Assembly (NCBI RefSeq): GCF_000002995.4
Contig: NW_025062476.1
Span: forward strand, 62,001 to 126,000
DNA from: Brugia malayi
Taxonomy: Eukaryota > Nematoda > Chromadorea > Rhabditida > Onchocercidae
Direction of reading: 5' to 3'
Length of the DNA: 64,000 nt
Below, piece by piece: positions 63,049-64,000 of the stretch (its first letter is position 1; the number at the start of each line of letters is the position of its first letter). A program made the translations under genes and the position numbers. Below the pieces are notes generated by a model. It did not search any database, had not been told where the DNA came from, and worked only from the letters and a program-made list of their open reading frames with translations.

Positions 63049-63628
63049 CTAAAAAATGGAATTTGTTTTTGCAACTAACATTCTATTGTATGATTCGGTA
63101 GTTAATTAAGTAGTGTAAGGAATAATCATGAAAATATCAATAATACCATAAATATATAAAAAACTTTATCATATCACACTTTAAACTACTTAGATCATAA
63201 TCTGTTTACTTATCTTCTCATATTTTTGAAGCAGAAATTATATTTTTCATGTTACTACTAATTGGAAGGATCTCGCACAACAGATAATTGTTAATTTCCT
63301 GTTGTCGCGAAACCAGTTTCGGTTTTCGATTCTTCATTGTTTATATTCTCAACTTCATGTAATCGAATAATAAAAGCCTTTTAAATATTAAAAAAAAAAA
63401 TTGTGGTGACTGCATGATGTGAAAGATAAATATCGCAGTACGTATTGAATTTTGTATTATCAGTATTGATTGAATTTGTATTAACAGTCACGAATTTCCG
63501 TAACTCAGAAAATCATCAAAATATCACTACCATGAAATTATCTCATTCCAAATAGTTTATGTCACAAGAAGCTGTTTAATTATTTAATTATTAATTATCC
63601 TCGCGTATAGTTCTGCTAAATTTGCAAA

Positions 63629-63900
63629 CTAACGAGAATTTGTTTGGCAGCACTTCTTATGCCTACGTAGAATATTCACGCTAGCGAAGAATTTGCCACA
63701 GCACTCGCACTGAGGATTAGATTCATGCGTTTGCTTGTGACTACGAAATGATGATTTATAGTTGAATGTTCGTCCACAACCGGCCACTTTGCATTCATAG
63801 ATGAAGGGCTGAGCGTGTGTTTTCCTATGTGTTACATATTCTTTGTAACTTTTTGCGATCACAGCACATCCGGGATAAAGGCATTCGTAGCTTCGTTCGT
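63629..63900 (-). CDS. C2H2 zinc-finger last exon, copy 3
   Basis: Acceptor GAGTTTTTCAG precedes 63900; AC completes a codon, then ERSYECLYPGCAVIAKSYKE. Fingers 1 and 2 match copy 1 almost exactly (FIYECKVAGCGRTFNYKSSF), and finger 3 is intact: CECCGKFFASVNILRRHKKC, again C2HC. The stop is at 63629 after QTNSR. It is closer to copy 1 than to copy 2 in fingers 1 and 2. The intron upstream (63930-63980, TTGGCAGCTAATTAAGTAAT-like) also resembles the sequence upstream of copy 1 (62500-62550), so whole intron-exon units were duplicated. Confidence 0.72.
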
Positions 63901-64000
63901 CTGAAAAACTCTTATAATACTTTTTTTTGCAATTGATATTTTATTATCGTGTTTGGCAGCTAATTAAGTAATCTGGTAAACCATAATAGTATCACTGAAA

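Overview
The window is AT-rich eukaryotic DNA, most probably from a nematode and plausibly a filarial one. Two things point there. Many repeats carry the nematode telomere hexamer TTAGGC/GCCTAA. There are also several decayed bacterial genes of Rickettsiales (Wolbachia-like) type, sitting between eukaryotic-looking exons and satellite DNA. No intact bacterial gene, operon or ribosome-binding site was found. The bacterial pieces read as old nuclear insertions (nuwts) with frameshifts, stops and internal deletions. The species cannot be fixed from sequence alone.

Layout. 1-1500: AT-rich satellite (family 1). 1624-4470: a run of bacterial pseudogenes (ankyrin protein, prfB piece, virB4, virB6). 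4471-11780: mostly non-coding DNA with one probable exon of a seven-transmembrane chemoreceptor (minus strand, 6325-6648), a (TA)n minisatellite at 9360-9800, and a stretch at about 9270-10430 that is repeated at about 58330-58900. 11780-48005: one large satellite domain made of two related satellite families. Embedded in it are three near-identical copies (A, B, C) of a 2.8 kb bacterial module: cytochrome c tail, alpha/beta hydrolase, guaB piece and ftsH piece, interrupted by a trimer of tRNA-like (SINE-like) units and carrying a pure CAG/CTG tract. Copy A is inverted relative to B, giving a palindrome with arms of about 8.1 kb and a spacer of about 1 kb. B and C form a head-to-tail tandem of about 9.4-10 kb units, with a third truncated unit. 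48006-53640: single-copy AT-rich DNA ending in a candidate two-exon gene. 53640-57600: more family 1 satellite, changing orientation near 56545. 57600-58060: a second decayed virB4-virB6 junction. 58080-60960: a possible exon and non-coding DNA. 60960-64000: a tandem array of C2H2 zinc-finger last exons on the minus strand, continuing past the window end.

The most striking signal is the combination of satellite DNA with telomere-like cores, a long palindrome, and amplification of a bacterial insertion whose CAG tract is 12, 47 and 33 repeats long in three copies that otherwise look almost identical. The zinc-finger exons all share one splice phase, so they could be alternative terminal exons of a single gene whose 5' part lies beyond 64000.
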